Assembly (NCBI GenBank): GCA_963842515.1
Contig: CAWJGO010000001.1
Span: forward strand, 1,302,001 to 1,366,000
Direction: 5' to 3'
Length of the DNA: 64,000 bases
DNA from: CADEED01 sp963842515
GTDB lineage: Bacteria > Pseudomonadota > Gammaproteobacteria > Steroidobacterales > Steroidobacteraceae
Of the stretch, positions 15,625 to 23,974 are shown one piece after another. The notes under the pieces are model-generated. The model saw nothing but the letters and a program-made list of their open reading frames with translations, searched no databases and had not been told where the DNA came from. Within the stretch, counting starts at the first letter, position 1; each line of letters begins with the position of its first letter. The position numbers and the translations under genes are program-made.

Positions 15625-18600
15625 ATGAATAGCGTGGTCAAAGTCGAGCACAAAGACGTCGATTCGATTCCTTTCCAGGAAGCGTCTCTCGACATATGGG
15701 ACAAGAAGTATCGCTTGTCCGCCAAAGACGGCACGCCCGTCGACAAGACCATGGACGACACCTACAAGCGCGTGGCCCGCGCCCTGGCGGATGTCGAACA
15801 GGAATCCGTGCGCGACCAATGGTACGAGCGCTTCGTCTGGGCGCTGCGGCGTGGTGCCATTCCTGCGGGCCGCGTTACCTCGAACGCCGGCGCGCTCGAG
15901 CACAAACCGGCCACGTCGACCATCAATTGCACCGTGTCCGGGACCATCGGCGATTCGATGGATGACATTCTGAACAAGGTGCATGAGGCCGGTCTTACGC
16001 TCAAAGCCGGCTGCGGCATCGGCTACGAATTCTCAACGCTGCGTCCGCGCGGCGCGTACGTCTCGGGCGCCGGCGCTTACACCAGCGGCCCGCTGTCGTT
16101 CATGGATATCTACGACAAGATGTGTTTCACGGTGTCCTCGGCCGGCGGACGCCGCGGCGCGCAGATGGGCACCTTCGATGTCGGCCACCCCGACGCCATG
16201 GAATTCATTCGCGCCAAGCGCGAGAACGGCCGCCTGCGCCAGTTCAATCTCTCGCTGCTGGTCACCGACGATTTCATGAAGGCGGTACGTGCCGATACCG
16301 ACTGGAACCTGGCCTTTCCGCTGCTGACGAAAGAATACGATCCCGCCGAGCACAATCTCGACGACAAGACGAAATTCCTGTGGCGCGAGTGGCCGACCAC
16401 GGAAAAATACGTCACGCGCGAGGACGGCCTCGTCTGTTGCAAGATCTACAAGACTTTGCCGGCGCGCCGCATGTGGGACGTCATCATGACGTCCACCTAT
16501 GACTTTGCCGAGCCGGGTTTCATCCTCATCGACCGCGTCAATGAGATGAACAACAACTGGTGGTGCGAAAACATTCGCGCCACCAACCCGTGTGTGCCGG
16601 CGGACACCTGGGTGCAGACCAGCGACGGTCCTCGACAGGTGGCCGAGCTCATCGGCAAACAGTTCAGCGCCCGTGTCGACAGCGTCGATCATGCCAGCAG
16701 CGCCGAAGGCTTTTTCCGCACGGCGCTCAAGCCACTGGTGAAGCTCAAGACGGAAGAGGGTCATTCGCTGCGGCTGACCTCCGATCATCGCGTGCGCCGC
16801 ATCTCGACGCTGACGCGTTTCCGCGTCGTGACCGAGTGGTGCGCGGCCGGCGATCTGGTCCCGGGCGACAAGGTGTTGTTGCAGGATCAGCGCCGCGCTG
16901 CCCATTGGTCTGGCGACCTCGAGAACAAGCTCGGCGCCAATGAGGGCTACCTCATGGGCCTGCTCGTCGGCGATGGCACCATTGCCGAAGATCGCGCCGA
17001 GCTGTCGATCTGGGCGCGCCCGGCGGTCGGCAACAGTGACATCGATGTGGGCGGTCCGCATTCGGTGATGGCGGCGGCGCTCGATGCCGCGCGTTGTTTC
17101 AATCACCGCTCCGATTTCTCCGGCTGGCACCAGGGCCGCGGACGTGGCGAATTCCGCCTGGGGATGGGCGCCATCACCGAGCTCTCGCGCGAGCTCGGCC
17201 TGCGCCCGGGCCGCAAAACGGTCACCCCGGCGATCGAGCGTGGCGGCAGCGACTTCTATCGCGGCTTCCTGCGCGGTCTGTTCGACACCGATGGCAGCGT
17301 GCAGGGCAATCAGCTGAAGGGCGTGTCGGTGCGGCTCGCGTCCGGCGACTTGGGGCTGCTCGAAGGCGCGCAGCGCATGTTGCTGCGTATCGGCATCGCC
17401 TCGAGCATGTACGAGCGCGCGCAGCACGAGCTCGTCATCACCGGCGAAAACGTCGCGCGTTTTGCCGAGCTCATCGGTTTCGCCGACACCGTCAAGCGCG
17501 CGCGCCTCTCGCGCCTGTTGGGAAGTTATAAACGCACGCTCAATCGCGAGCGCTTCGTCGCCACGATCGACAGCGTGAAGGCCGACGGCATCGAAGATGT
17601 CTACGACGTGCAGATCCCCGGCATCAACGAGTTCGACGCCAACGGGTTTCACGCGCACAACTGCGGTGAACAACCGCTGCCGCCCTATGGCTCGTGCCTG
17701 TTGGGCTCGGTGAACCTCACTCGCTTCGTGAAGAACGCGTTCACGGATTTCGCGGAGTTCGACTGGAACGAGTACCGCGAAGTCGTGAAGGTATTCACGC
17801 GCATGCTCGACAACGTTTGTGAGATCAACGGCCTGCCGCTCGAGCAGCAACGCCGCGAGATCATGCGCAAGCGTCGCCACGGCATGGGGTTCCTGGGGCT
17901 GGGCAGCACCATCACCTGCCTCGGCATGAAATACGGCGCTGAGGATTCGGTGAAGTTCACCGATGACGTCGCGCGTGAAATGGCGGTGGCCGGCTGGGAA
18001 GCCGCGCTCGAGCTGGCCAAGGAAAAAGGTCCTGCGCCCATCATGAAAGAAGAGTTCACGGTCACCGCCGAGATGCTGCGCAAGCGTCCGGAGATGACCC
18101 GCGACGGCTGGAAAATCGGCGATCTCATTCCGGGCCGCATCCTGCACGCGCGTTACAGCAAGTACATGCAGCGCGTGGCCGAGACGGCGCCGTGGCTGGT
18201 CGATCAGCTTGCGAACGTGGGTGCGCGATTCACGCACCACACCTCGATCGCTCCCACCGGCACCATTTCGCTGTCACTGGCCAACAACGCGAGCAATGGC
18301 ATCGAGCCCTCATTTGCTCACCACTACTTCCGCAACGTGATTCGCCCCGGCAAGAAGAGCAAGGAGAAAGTCGATGTCTTCTCATTCGAGCTGCTGGCCT
18401 ATCGCGAGCTCATCAATCCGCGTGCACTGCCGGGTTCAACGAGCCCGGCCGAACAGCTGCCTGGCTATTTCACGACGGCGGATGACATCTCGCCTCGAGA
18501 GCATGTCGACATCCAGGCGGCGGCGCAGAAGTGGGTCGACAGCTCCATTTCCAAGACTGCGAACGTGCCTACGGATTACAAATACGAGAGCTTCAAAGAC

Positions 18601-18843
18601 ATCTACCTGTACGCCCACGAGAAGGACCTGAAGGGCTGCACCACGTTCCGCTTCAACCCGGAGGCTTTCCAGGGCGTGCTGGTGAAGGAAGACGACCTCA
18701 AGAACACCACCTACGTGTTCACGCTCGAGGACGGATCGGAGGTTTCGGTGAAGGGCGACGAGGAGATCGAGTACGACGGTGAGAAACACACCGCCGCGAA
18801 CCTCTACGACGCATTGAAAGAAGGCTACTACGGCAAGTTCTAG
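15625..18843 (+). CDS. nrdJ: Class II (adenosylcobalamin-dependent) ribonucleotide reductase catalytic subunit, with intein
   Basis: Reduces ribonucleotides to deoxyribonucleotides using a thiyl radical made from coenzyme B12. The 1072-residue frame contains a 357-residue intein (residues 323-679); removing it leaves a 715-residue enzyme. Catalytic features: first redox cysteine Cys102 in STINCTVSG, the GCGIGYEFS and RRGAQMGTFDV motifs, the NPCGEQPL loop whose Cys is the thiyl-radical residue, and the second redox Cys 11 residues later (YGSCLLGSVNL), the spacing known from Thermotoga NrdJ. PTGTISL is also present. The usual zinc-binding C-terminus is encoded by the next gene, as in Pseudomonas NrdJa/NrdJb. 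GGGGGAG lies 12 bp before ATG 15625. Confidence 0.96.
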   Translation: MNSVVKVEHKDVDSIPFQEASLDIWDKKYRLSAKDGTPVDKTMDDTYKRVARALADVEQESVRDQWYERFVWALRRGAIPAGRVTSNAGALEHKPATSTINCTVSGTIGDSMDDILNKVHEAGLTLKAGCGIGYEFSTLRPRGAYVSGAGAYTSGPLSFMDIYDKMCFTVSSAGGRRGAQMGTFDVGHPDAMEFIRAKRENGRLRQFNLSLLVTDDFMKAVRADTDWNLAFPLLTKEYDPAEHNLDDKTKFLWREWPTTEKYVTREDGLVCCKIYKTLPARRMWDVIMTSTYDFAEPGFILIDRVNEMNNNWWCENIRATNPCVPADTWVQTSDGPRQVAELIGKQFSARVDSVDHASSAEGFFRTALKPLVKLKTEEGHSLRLTSDHRVRRISTLTRFRVVTEWCAAGDLVPGDKVLLQDQRRAAHWSGDLENKLGANEGYLMGLLVGDGTIAEDRAELSIWARPAVGNSDIDVGGPHSVMAAALDAARCFNHRSDFSGWHQGRGRGEFRLGMGAITELSRELGLRPGRKTVTPAIERGGSDFYRGFLRGLFDTDGSVQGNQLKGVSVRLASGDLGLLEGAQRMLLRIGIASSMYERAQHELVITGENVARFAELIGFADTVKRARLSRLLGSYKRTLNRERFVATIDSVKADGIEDVYDVQIPGINEFDANGFHAHNCGEQPLPPYGSCLLGSVNLTRFVKNAFTDFAEFDWNEYREVVKVFTRMLDNVCEINGLPLEQQRREIMRKRRHGMGFLGLGSTITCLGMKYGAEDSVKFTDDVAREMAVAGWEAALELAKEKGPAPIMKEEFTVTAEMLRKRPEMTRDGWKIGDLIPGRILHARYSKYMQRVAETAPWLVDQLANVGARFTHHTSIAPTGTISLSLANNASNGIEPSFAHHYFRNVIRPGKKSKEKVDVFSFELLAYRELINPRALPGSTSPAEQLPGYFTTADDISPREHVDIQAAAQKWVDSSISKTANVPTDYKYESFKDIYLYAHEKDLKGCTTFRFNPEAFQGVLVKEDDLKNTTYVFTLEDGSEVSVKGDEEIEYDGEKHTAANLYDALKEGYYGKF
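16591..17661 (+). other. In-frame intein with LAGLIDADG homing endonuclease, in nrdJ
   Basis: Protein-splicing element of 357 residues, from Cys323 (CVPADTWVQTSDG, block A) to Asn679 (FHAHN, block G), followed by Cys+1 of the host. Block B is TSDHRV with Thr385 and His388; block F is DVYDVQIPGINEFDANGF; the penultimate residue is His678. All splicing residues of a class 1 intein are present. The middle carries two LAGLIDADG motifs, LMGLLVGDG (443-451) and FLRGLFDTDG (548-557), each with its acidic residue, so the endonuclease may be active. The insertion interrupts ATNP/CGEQ, so Cys+1 is the catalytic thiyl-radical cysteine. Confidence 0.95.
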
Positions 18844-18858
18844 CCGGAGACTAACTAC

Positions 18859-19638
18859 ATGTCCGCCATCAAGATCGACAAGAAGATCGCCAAGTACCGC
18901 GTGCAGAAAGCCGGCGAAGCGGCCGCTGAAAAGGCGGCCGAGGGCGCCGCCGCAAACGCGGTCGCCACCGCGGTTGCCGCAGCCATCGCCAAGTTCGAGC
19001 CCGCGGTCGAAATGACGCACGACAAGCAGGGGCGTTCCTCCAAGGTCGTGCGCATGACCGAGGAAGTGCAGCGCCCCGAGGTGCTGGTCGGCTCGACTTA
19101 CAAGATCAAGACGCCGGTGTCGGATCACGCCATGTACGTGACCATCAACGACATCATCCTCAACGAAGGCACGCCGTACGAACAAAGGCGCCCGTTCGAG
19201 GTGTTCATCAATTCGAAGAACCTGGATCACTTCCAGTGGATCGTGGCGCTCACGCGCATCATCTCCGCCGTGTTTCGCAAAGGCGGTGACGTCACATTCC
19301 TGGTCGATGAGCTCAAGGCAGTTTTCGATCCGCGAGGGGGATACTGGCAGGCGGGCGGCAAGTTCATGCCGTCGATCATCGCCGAGCTGGGCTATGTCAT
19401 CGAGAAACACCTGCAGACCATCGGGCTGCTGAAGAAGCTCGAGCTCGGTGACAACGAGAAGAAGCTGATTGCCGACAAGAAAGCCGAATTCGAAGAACGC
19501 ACCAAGCAGACCGACGCGTTCGCCAAGTCGCATTTTCCGGAAGGGGCGCAGCTGTGCGCCAAGTGCAGCACTGCCGCCGTCGTGATGATGGACGGATGCA
19601 TGACCTGCCTAAACTGCGGCGACTCGAAGTGCGGTTGA
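18859..19638 (+). CDS. nrdJb: Ribonucleotide reductase NrdJb, C-terminal subunit
   Basis: A 259-residue partner of the split class II reductase, 15 bp after the catalytic gene with GGAG upstream. An Ala/Lys-rich N-terminal helix (KAGEAAAEKAAEGAAANAVA) precedes the TSCPD-type domain (about 65-165; PFEVFINSKNLDHFQWIVAL). The C-terminus is cysteine-rich, CAKCS...DGCMTCLNCGDSKCG, the zinc-binding/redox tail that re-reduces the active-site disulfide in single-chain NrdJ. The arrangement matches nrdJa-nrdJb of Pseudomonas. Confidence 0.92.
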   Translation: MSAIKIDKKIAKYRVQKAGEAAAEKAAEGAAANAVATAVAAAIAKFEPAVEMTHDKQGRSSKVVRMTEEVQRPEVLVGSTYKIKTPVSDHAMYVTINDIILNEGTPYEQRRPFEVFINSKNLDHFQWIVALTRIISAVFRKGGDVTFLVDELKAVFDPRGGYWQAGGKFMPSIIAELGYVIEKHLQTIGLLKKLELGDNEKKLIADKKAEFEERTKQTDAFAKSHFPEGAQLCAKCSTAAVVMMDGCMTCLNCGDSKCG

Positions 19639-19737
19639 AGAGTCGTTAGCCGGGGAGGGTTAACTCCATTACGCGTGTCATGGCCGGGTTCCCCGCCTGG
19701 CTTCCTGCCATGATGGGACCAGTGACACGTGTTCTTA

Positions 19738-19768
19738 CAAGGCAGCTGCGAGGCTGCCTTGTTTTTTG
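19738..19768 (+). terminator. Intrinsic terminator downstream of nrdJb
   Basis: CAAGGCAGC-TGCGAG-GCTGCCTTG followed by TTTTTT, a strong rho-independent terminator 100 bp after the nrdJb stop. An inverted repeat (CGTGTCATGG ... GTGACACG) precedes it in the same untranslated stretch. Confidence 0.88.
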
Positions 19769-19782
19769 CGACCGGCGAAAAC

Positions 19783-20366
19783 TCAGCGGGAGTCGAAAAA
19801 CGGCGCAAAACTGGCACGGCCGATTTCGCGAAGCTTTTCTCCACGCAAGGCCCTCCACCAGCTCGTAACCGAGCAGCGCCATGACCTGGTCATCGATCAA
19901 GACCGGGCGCGCGTTTCCGTACCAGTCGACGCACGAGGCGATGCATGGCAAGCCAAAAACCCCTTGGGTTGCGTCGATCTGCCGATAGAAAAACCCATGG
20001 CTGCGCAGGTGGTCGCCGACGAACCGATTGTGGAAGGACCCATCTTCGCGCGGCCGCGCCGCAGGACCACGAAATAATCGCCAACTAGTTTGACGATGCC
20101 GCGTTCGTCGACGCCGGAGGTCTGATTGTTGGTGATCGAAGACCCACGCATCCCGGTCACCGCGATTTCCGAGAGTTCATCCTCGCCGCCCGCGAGCGAA
20201 GCGCCCCGCCGGTCGACTTTGAGCTTTTCGATGTAGGCGGCAGTTCGCGATCGGAAGTGAAGGGTTCGAGCGTTTTCGATTGTGCGAAAAGGCACGGCGT
20301 CGCCAGCAACGAGGTGAGCACGGTGGCCGCAAGCGAAATGTTACGGAGCTCGCAGGTCTTCTGGCG
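19783..20366 (-). pseudogene. Decayed secreted beta-propeller-like protein
   Basis: Three reading frames are needed to follow one protein-like message. Frame 1 (about 20342-20230) reads a signal peptide, NISLAATVLTSLLATPCLFA, then QSKTLEPFTSDREL. Frame 2 continues AAYIEKLKVDRRG, ITNNQTSGVDERGIVKLVGD and YFVVLRRGR. Frame 3 carries EDGSFHNRFVGDHL, RSHGFFYRQ and ASCVDWYGNARPVLIDDQ / VMALLGYELVEG. A last shift gives ALRGEKLREIGRASFAPFFD and the stop at 19783. No start codon remains before the signal peptide. The TNNQ..GVDE.GIVK..GDY pattern recalls secreted beta-propeller proteins (PF09826-like); the family call is tentative, but decay with internal deletion is plain. Confidence 0.7.
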
Positions 20367-20563
20367 TCACCTGGGCGGTGCGGTGGTTAGTTGTTGTGTC
20401 CGCATCTAGCCACCAGCCCGTGTCGGTCAACGCCTGCGTGCTGACGGGCCGCCGCGACGCAGATCATTCCTCATGACCGACATGGGCTTGGGTGCCTGTC
20501 GGATGCCCCAACGCTTGGAGGGAAGCGGAGACTTGGTCCACAGTCGTTCAAATGGGGTATTCC

Positions 20564-20953
20564 ATGAAGCTCGGTGCAATTTCCGCCGCGATCGTTTCCT
20601 CGATGCTGCTCGCCGCGATCAGCTTTGCCGACGCGTCCCCGACTGCCAACAAATGGCGCATCGAGTTGAGCGGCCAGGCACTGACCACGGGCGACATCGT
20701 GTTTCGCGTGACGCCCCGGCAGGGCGAAGCCGTCGATGTGAGCGTGGGTATTCGCAGCGGCCGCGCCGAGAACAACGTGGCGAAAGACGTGCGCGACGCA
20801 CTCGCCGCGAAACTGAGCCCTGATCGTTACACCATCGAAGTCGACGACGGTGAGGACATCCTGATCAAGAAGAAGGATGGCCAGCCGGATTTCGCCCTCG
20901 AGCTGATCGAGTCCAACGTGCAGAACGTGAGCATCAAGGTCGAAGGCGAATAG
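20564..20953 (+). CDS. Small secreted protein, unknown family (tandem copy 1)
   Basis: A 129-residue protein with a signal peptide (MKLGAISAAIVSSMLLAAIS, cleavage after FADA). The mature part reads W-R-I-E-L-S-G, GDIVFRVTPRQGEAVDVSV, VAKDVRDALAAKLSPDRYTI and ends DFALELIESNVQNVSIKVEGE. I know no family for it. The same plan recurs in the next gene, so the two arose by tandem duplication. Two other in-frame ATGs lie upstream (20492, 20552); ATG 20564 gives the best signal peptide. Probably periplasmic or extracellular. Confidence 0.8.
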   Translation: MKLGAISAAIVSSMLLAAISFADASPTANKWRIELSGQALTTGDIVFRVTPRQGEAVDVSVGIRSGRAENNVAKDVRDALAAKLSPDRYTIEVDDGEDILIKKKDGQPDFALELIESNVQNVSIKVEGE

Positions 20954-21007
20954 TTTGGAAGAAGGGGCGCCCCGGAATCCGCCGGGGCGCGCCTGCCGGA
21001 GCCCGCC

Positions 21008-21676
21008 ATGAAATTTTGCGCAATCCTGGTGTTTTCGGTCGCGGCGCTAATCACCCCGCTCGCCGACGCCGCGAATACGCCACCGCTTTCGGACGCATGG
21101 AGCATCGCGCCCGCCGGCACGGCGGCGTCGAGCGGCGAACTGCTGTTTCGCGTGACTCCCGGCGACGGCAGCGATCCTACTGAAGTCACCGTGTTCGTGT
21201 TGTCCGGCACGAACGACACGGGTGTCGCCAGCAACATCCGCCGCGCGCTCAACACGCAACTGCGCGCCGATCGTTTCAACGTTGAACCGGGGGAAGGCGC
21301 GAATGTTTTGCTGACCAGCCCCGGCGAGTCGGACTTCTCGCTTGAACTCATCGACTCGGACGTGGAGAACGTGCGGGTGGTGGTGCAAAGCGCGGCGCCA
21401 GTCGCGCCTCCCACCGTGCCCAGCCAGGCAGCTCCGGCGAATCCGCCGCCGCCGGCGACTCCACAGGCGCCAGGCGATGCGGTGCCGCCAGCCACCAGTC
21501 CGGCACCCGGGAACCCTTCATCGCCTGCCGCGCCGCCACCGAACGCGACGCCGGGTGGCGGGCCGTCGAGTGCACCGCCGCCCAATGCCACGCCTGGTGG
21601 TGCACCTGCCAGCGCGCCGCCGCCCAATGCGACCCCGGGCGGGGCACCCACCGGCGCGGCGCCTCCGACGCGCTGA
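21008..21676 (+). CDS. Secreted protein with Pro-rich repeat tail (tandem copy 2)
   Basis: A 222-residue paralogue of the preceding gene: signal peptide (MKFCAILVFSVAALITPLADA), then W-S-I-A, GELLFRVTPGDGSDPTEVTV, VASNIRRALNTQLRADRFNV and DFSLELIDSDVENVRVVV, aligning residue for residue with copy 1. From about residue 130 it adds a Pro/Ala-rich tail that ends in three 14-residue repeats (APPPNATPGG plus four residues). Such tails are common in proteins that span or attach to the wall. Function unknown. Confidence 0.82.
   Translation: MKFCAILVFSVAALITPLADAANTPPLSDAWSIAPAGTAASSGELLFRVTPGDGSDPTEVTVFVLSGTNDTGVASNIRRALNTQLRADRFNVEPGEGANVLLTSPGESDFSLELIDSDVENVRVVVQSAAPVAPPTVPSQAAPANPPPPATPQAPGDAVPPATSPAPGNPSSPAAPPPNATPGGGPSSAPPPNATPGGAPASAPPPNATPGGAPTGAAPPTR
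21530..21655 (+). repeat. Three 42-bp tandem repeats
   Basis: Three in-frame 42-bp units encoding APPPNATPGG-x4 at the end of the secreted protein gene. Units differ at synonymous and a few other positions, so they are not a very recent expansion. Confidence 0.85.
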
Positions 21677-21783
21677 ATCGCTAGTTAGATGCTCGGCGCG
21701 GCTCGCCGGCCGATAGTTGGACGGTCTGGAGCTGCGTCGTCCAGTGGCTGGTCTCGCTAACAACCAATTGATACTCTGCGGTC

Positions 21784-22119
21784 ATGGAAGACCTGCGCGA
21801 GAAAGTCTACGAATGCACGCTCGCGATCGAAGCACACATGATCTGCGACCTGCTTGCCCGCGCCGGAATCTCGGCGCGGGTCGACGGTGAATTTCTCGCT
21901 GGGGCGGGTGGCGACCTGCCGCTCGGGTCCGCGATCAAGGTTCGTGTGGATCCTGCGCGCGCCGCCGAAGCGCGCGAAGTCATCGACGAGTGGGAGCGCG
22001 AACAGCCGCCGCCCGATCCCGCTTCCCCGCCATCGCGATCGCGCCTGCGTTCCCCGTTGTGGTTCTTCACCGGGATGCTGGCGGGCGCCGCGCTCATGTT
22101 TATCGCGTGCCGAATTTGA
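21784..22119 (+). CDS. DUF2007 domain protein with C-terminal membrane anchor
   Basis: 111 residues. The N-terminal 70 (EKVYECTLAIEAHMICDLLARAGISARVDGEFL ... GSAIKVRVDPARAAEAREVIDEW, read in two parts) match DUF2007, a ferredoxin-like domain annotated as a putative signal-transducing protein. A Pro/Ser/Arg linker leads to one hydrophobic helix (LWFFTGMLAGAALMFIA) near the C-terminus. The domain faces the cytoplasm if the helix is a tail anchor. Function is not established. Confidence 0.85.
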   Translation: MEDLREKVYECTLAIEAHMICDLLARAGISARVDGEFLAGAGGDLPLGSAIKVRVDPARAAEAREVIDEWEREQPPPDPASPPSRSRLRSPLWFFTGMLAGAALMFIACRI

Positions 22120-22280
22120 TCGCTGCGGCAAGCCGAAGCAGCGCTGCGCATCCGCGCGAGGGACTTTCCTAGTCCCGGCTCGCACTCGCGGCACACGCCG
22201 CGGCCACGGGAAATCCACGACTATCTACCTCCGCCGTCTTGCACTACCCTCGATGCAACTCCGTCACGCGGCAGGCTTTC

Positions 22281-23612
22281 ATGACGACTGTGCGGATCTT
22301 GGGTTCGCGCGCCCGCGAACAGGTGCCGGGTACGGGCATCACGCTGCTGGCGCCCGGGTTTCACGGTGCATTGACGCAGGTTGCGGCCGGAACCGCGCCC
22401 TTCGCGCCGCACGACCTGCCATTCGCCGAGGCCGCCTCCGGAGCCGAGGTTCTGCTCGCCGCGCAACTCACGCTCAACATCGAGGCACGTAGCGCCGAAG
22501 GCATTCCAGGTCTGCGTTCGCGAAGCGCGGTGGCGACGCATCCGCGCGTCATCGTGCCGCGTCGCCAGGGAGTGGCCTACGCACTGCTGCAGACCGATGA
22601 GACCGGTGCTTCCAGCTTCGTATCATCCGTGTCGCAGGACCAGGGTGAGGCAATCTTTCCTCTAACTATTTCCGCGTGCGGTGCCACGCGCCGCGCATTG
22701 CGGGTACTCATGTGGCCCGCGCGGCAGCCGTTCGGCTCGGATGAGCCGACGATCGCGGCGGACTGGGAGCGGCTGCGCCGGCCGAACCAGCTCGCGCAAT
22801 GCGGTGCCGACGGATGCTGGCGGGCGCCTGACCGGCCGGCGCTCGCGGCGGGCCCGATACTGCTGCTGTTGCACGATACGTTTTCGACGCCGCAGGCAAC
22901 GTTCGCCGACTGGATGCGCGACAGCTCGTTTGCGCCGGTGTTTCGTGCATTCGGTGGCCGCTGCCTGGCATTCGCCCACCCGACACTCGCCACCGGTCTC
23001 GCAGCAAACTTGAGTTGGCTGGTCACGCAGCTCGCACACCTGCCGGGCCCGTTCGACGTCGTGGCGCACGGACGTGGCGGCCTGCTGGCACGCGCCATCG
23101 CCGCCGATGGCCGGCTGCCGTTGCGGCGCGTGTGCCAGTTGGGCACGCCTAACAAAGGCACGGCGCTGGCGCTCGAGGCAAACCTGAGGCGTTTTCTCGA
23201 CGGACACGTCGCCATGTTGGCGCGCACGCCACCGAAGGTTGCGAATGCGACGCTCGAAGGCGTGTTGTGCATGGCGCGTTTTGTGGCGGTCGGCTCGTCA
23301 GAGCCGTTGCCGGGCCTCGCCGCCCTCGCGCCCGATAGTTCAGCGTTGTGCGCACTCGCTACCTTCAAGCCCTCCGCGCAACAGTGGTTCACGGTCGGCG
23401 CGCACTTCGCCGCGCCAGGGGGTCATGCCGCTATCGGCGAGTGCGATGAATATTTCCCGGCACCGAACGATCTGGTGGTTCCGAGCGAGGGTTGCCATGA
23501 GCCAGGGACCCAGGTCGCCGATTCGCTGCGGCTCGGCGGCTCGGCGGTTCATCACCACAACTATTTCTCGAACCAGCACGTTCGCGATCGCCTCGCCCGA
23601 TGGCTGCACTGA
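22281..23612 (+). CDS. Alpha/beta-hydrolase-like protein lacking the nucleophile serine
   Basis: A 443-residue cytoplasmic-looking protein. The second half has an alpha/beta-hydrolase layout: ILLLLHDTFSTPQATF after the core strand, then FDVVAHGRGGLLAR, where lipase/esterase relatives have HSRGG. The nucleophile Ser is Gly (GGA codon), so classical catalysis should be lost. LGTPNKGT follows, as in lipase-like proteins acting on or binding large substrates. HHHNYFSNQHVRDRLARWL closes the protein. Start at ATG 22281 (MTTVRILG); ATG 22239 is also possible. Confidence 0.75.
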   Translation: MTTVRILGSRAREQVPGTGITLLAPGFHGALTQVAAGTAPFAPHDLPFAEAASGAEVLLAAQLTLNIEARSAEGIPGLRSRSAVATHPRVIVPRRQGVAYALLQTDETGASSFVSSVSQDQGEAIFPLTISACGATRRALRVLMWPARQPFGSDEPTIAADWERLRRPNQLAQCGADGCWRAPDRPALAAGPILLLLHDTFSTPQATFADWMRDSSFAPVFRAFGGRCLAFAHPTLATGLAANLSWLVTQLAHLPGPFDVVAHGRGGLLARAIAADGRLPLRRVCQLGTPNKGTALALEANLRRFLDGHVAMLARTPPKVANATLEGVLCMARFVAVGSSEPLPGLAALAPDSSALCALATFKPSAQQWFTVGAHFAAPGGHAAIGECDEYFPAPNDLVVPSEGCHEPGTQVADSLRLGGSAVHHHNYFSNQHVRDRLARWLH

Positions 23613-23618
23613 GTTTCT

Positions 23619-23677
23619 TGTAGGAGTCCTCTTGCCTTGAGGCAGGGACGGCGGCGATGGCTGCGCCACCTCGCCGC
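23619..23677. repeat. REP-like double hairpin
   Basis: GTAGGAG followed by two small hairpins: TGCCTTGAGGCA, then GCGGCGA ... TCGCCGC (23651-23677). The GTAGGAG opening and GC-rich stems resemble extragenic palindromes of Xanthomonas-like genomes. Single copy in this window. Confidence 0.35.
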
Positions 23678-23752
23678 GAGCACTCTGCTCGCCAGTCGGT
23701 GCAGGCCTACAGCCGGCACGACCCCCAAAGCCAAACACAAGGGCAAAGACTA

Positions 23753-23974
23753 ATGAGCTCCACCAAGATCATCGCCATCATCCTGATCGTCGCCGGAGTG
23801 CTCGGGCTCGCCTATGGCAAGTTCAGCTACACCAAGGAAACGCACGATGCGAAGGTGGGGCCAATCGAATTGTCGGTGAAGGACAAGGAAACGGTGAACG
23901 TTCCCGTCTGGGCGGGCATTGGCGCCATCGTCATCGGTGCCGGTTTACTTCTCGCGGGCGGTCGACGCAGCTGA
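23753..23974 (+). CDS. Small two-pass membrane protein
   Basis: 73 residues: helix 1 (STKIIAIILIVAGVLGLAYG), a polar loop (FSYTKETHDAKVGPIELSVKD, split by charged residues) and helix 2 (VWAGIGAIVIGAGLLLAG), ending RRS. The architecture is like DUF3185-type small membrane proteins; function unknown. Start ATG 23753 removes an implausible 32-residue leader from the longer frame. Confidence 0.75.
   Translation: MSSTKIIAIILIVAGVLGLAYGKFSYTKETHDAKVGPIELSVKDKETVNVPVWAGIGAIVIGAGLLLAGGRRS

Larger units (their letters stand above)
19639..20563. other. Long gene-free stretch after nrdJb
   Basis: 925 bp with no intact gene. It holds the nrdJ terminator (19738-19768), a decayed minus-strand secreted-protein gene (19783-about 20366), and about 200 bp upstream of the plus-strand secreted protein at 20564 in which I see no clear signals. 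Confidence 0.7.

Noticed and set aside
16033..18240. 735-codon open frame on the minus strand inside nrdJ
   Set aside because: It is exactly antisense to a gene with strong motifs on the plus strand; its own translation is His/Arg/Ala-rich with no recognisable fold. High GC creates such antisense frames.
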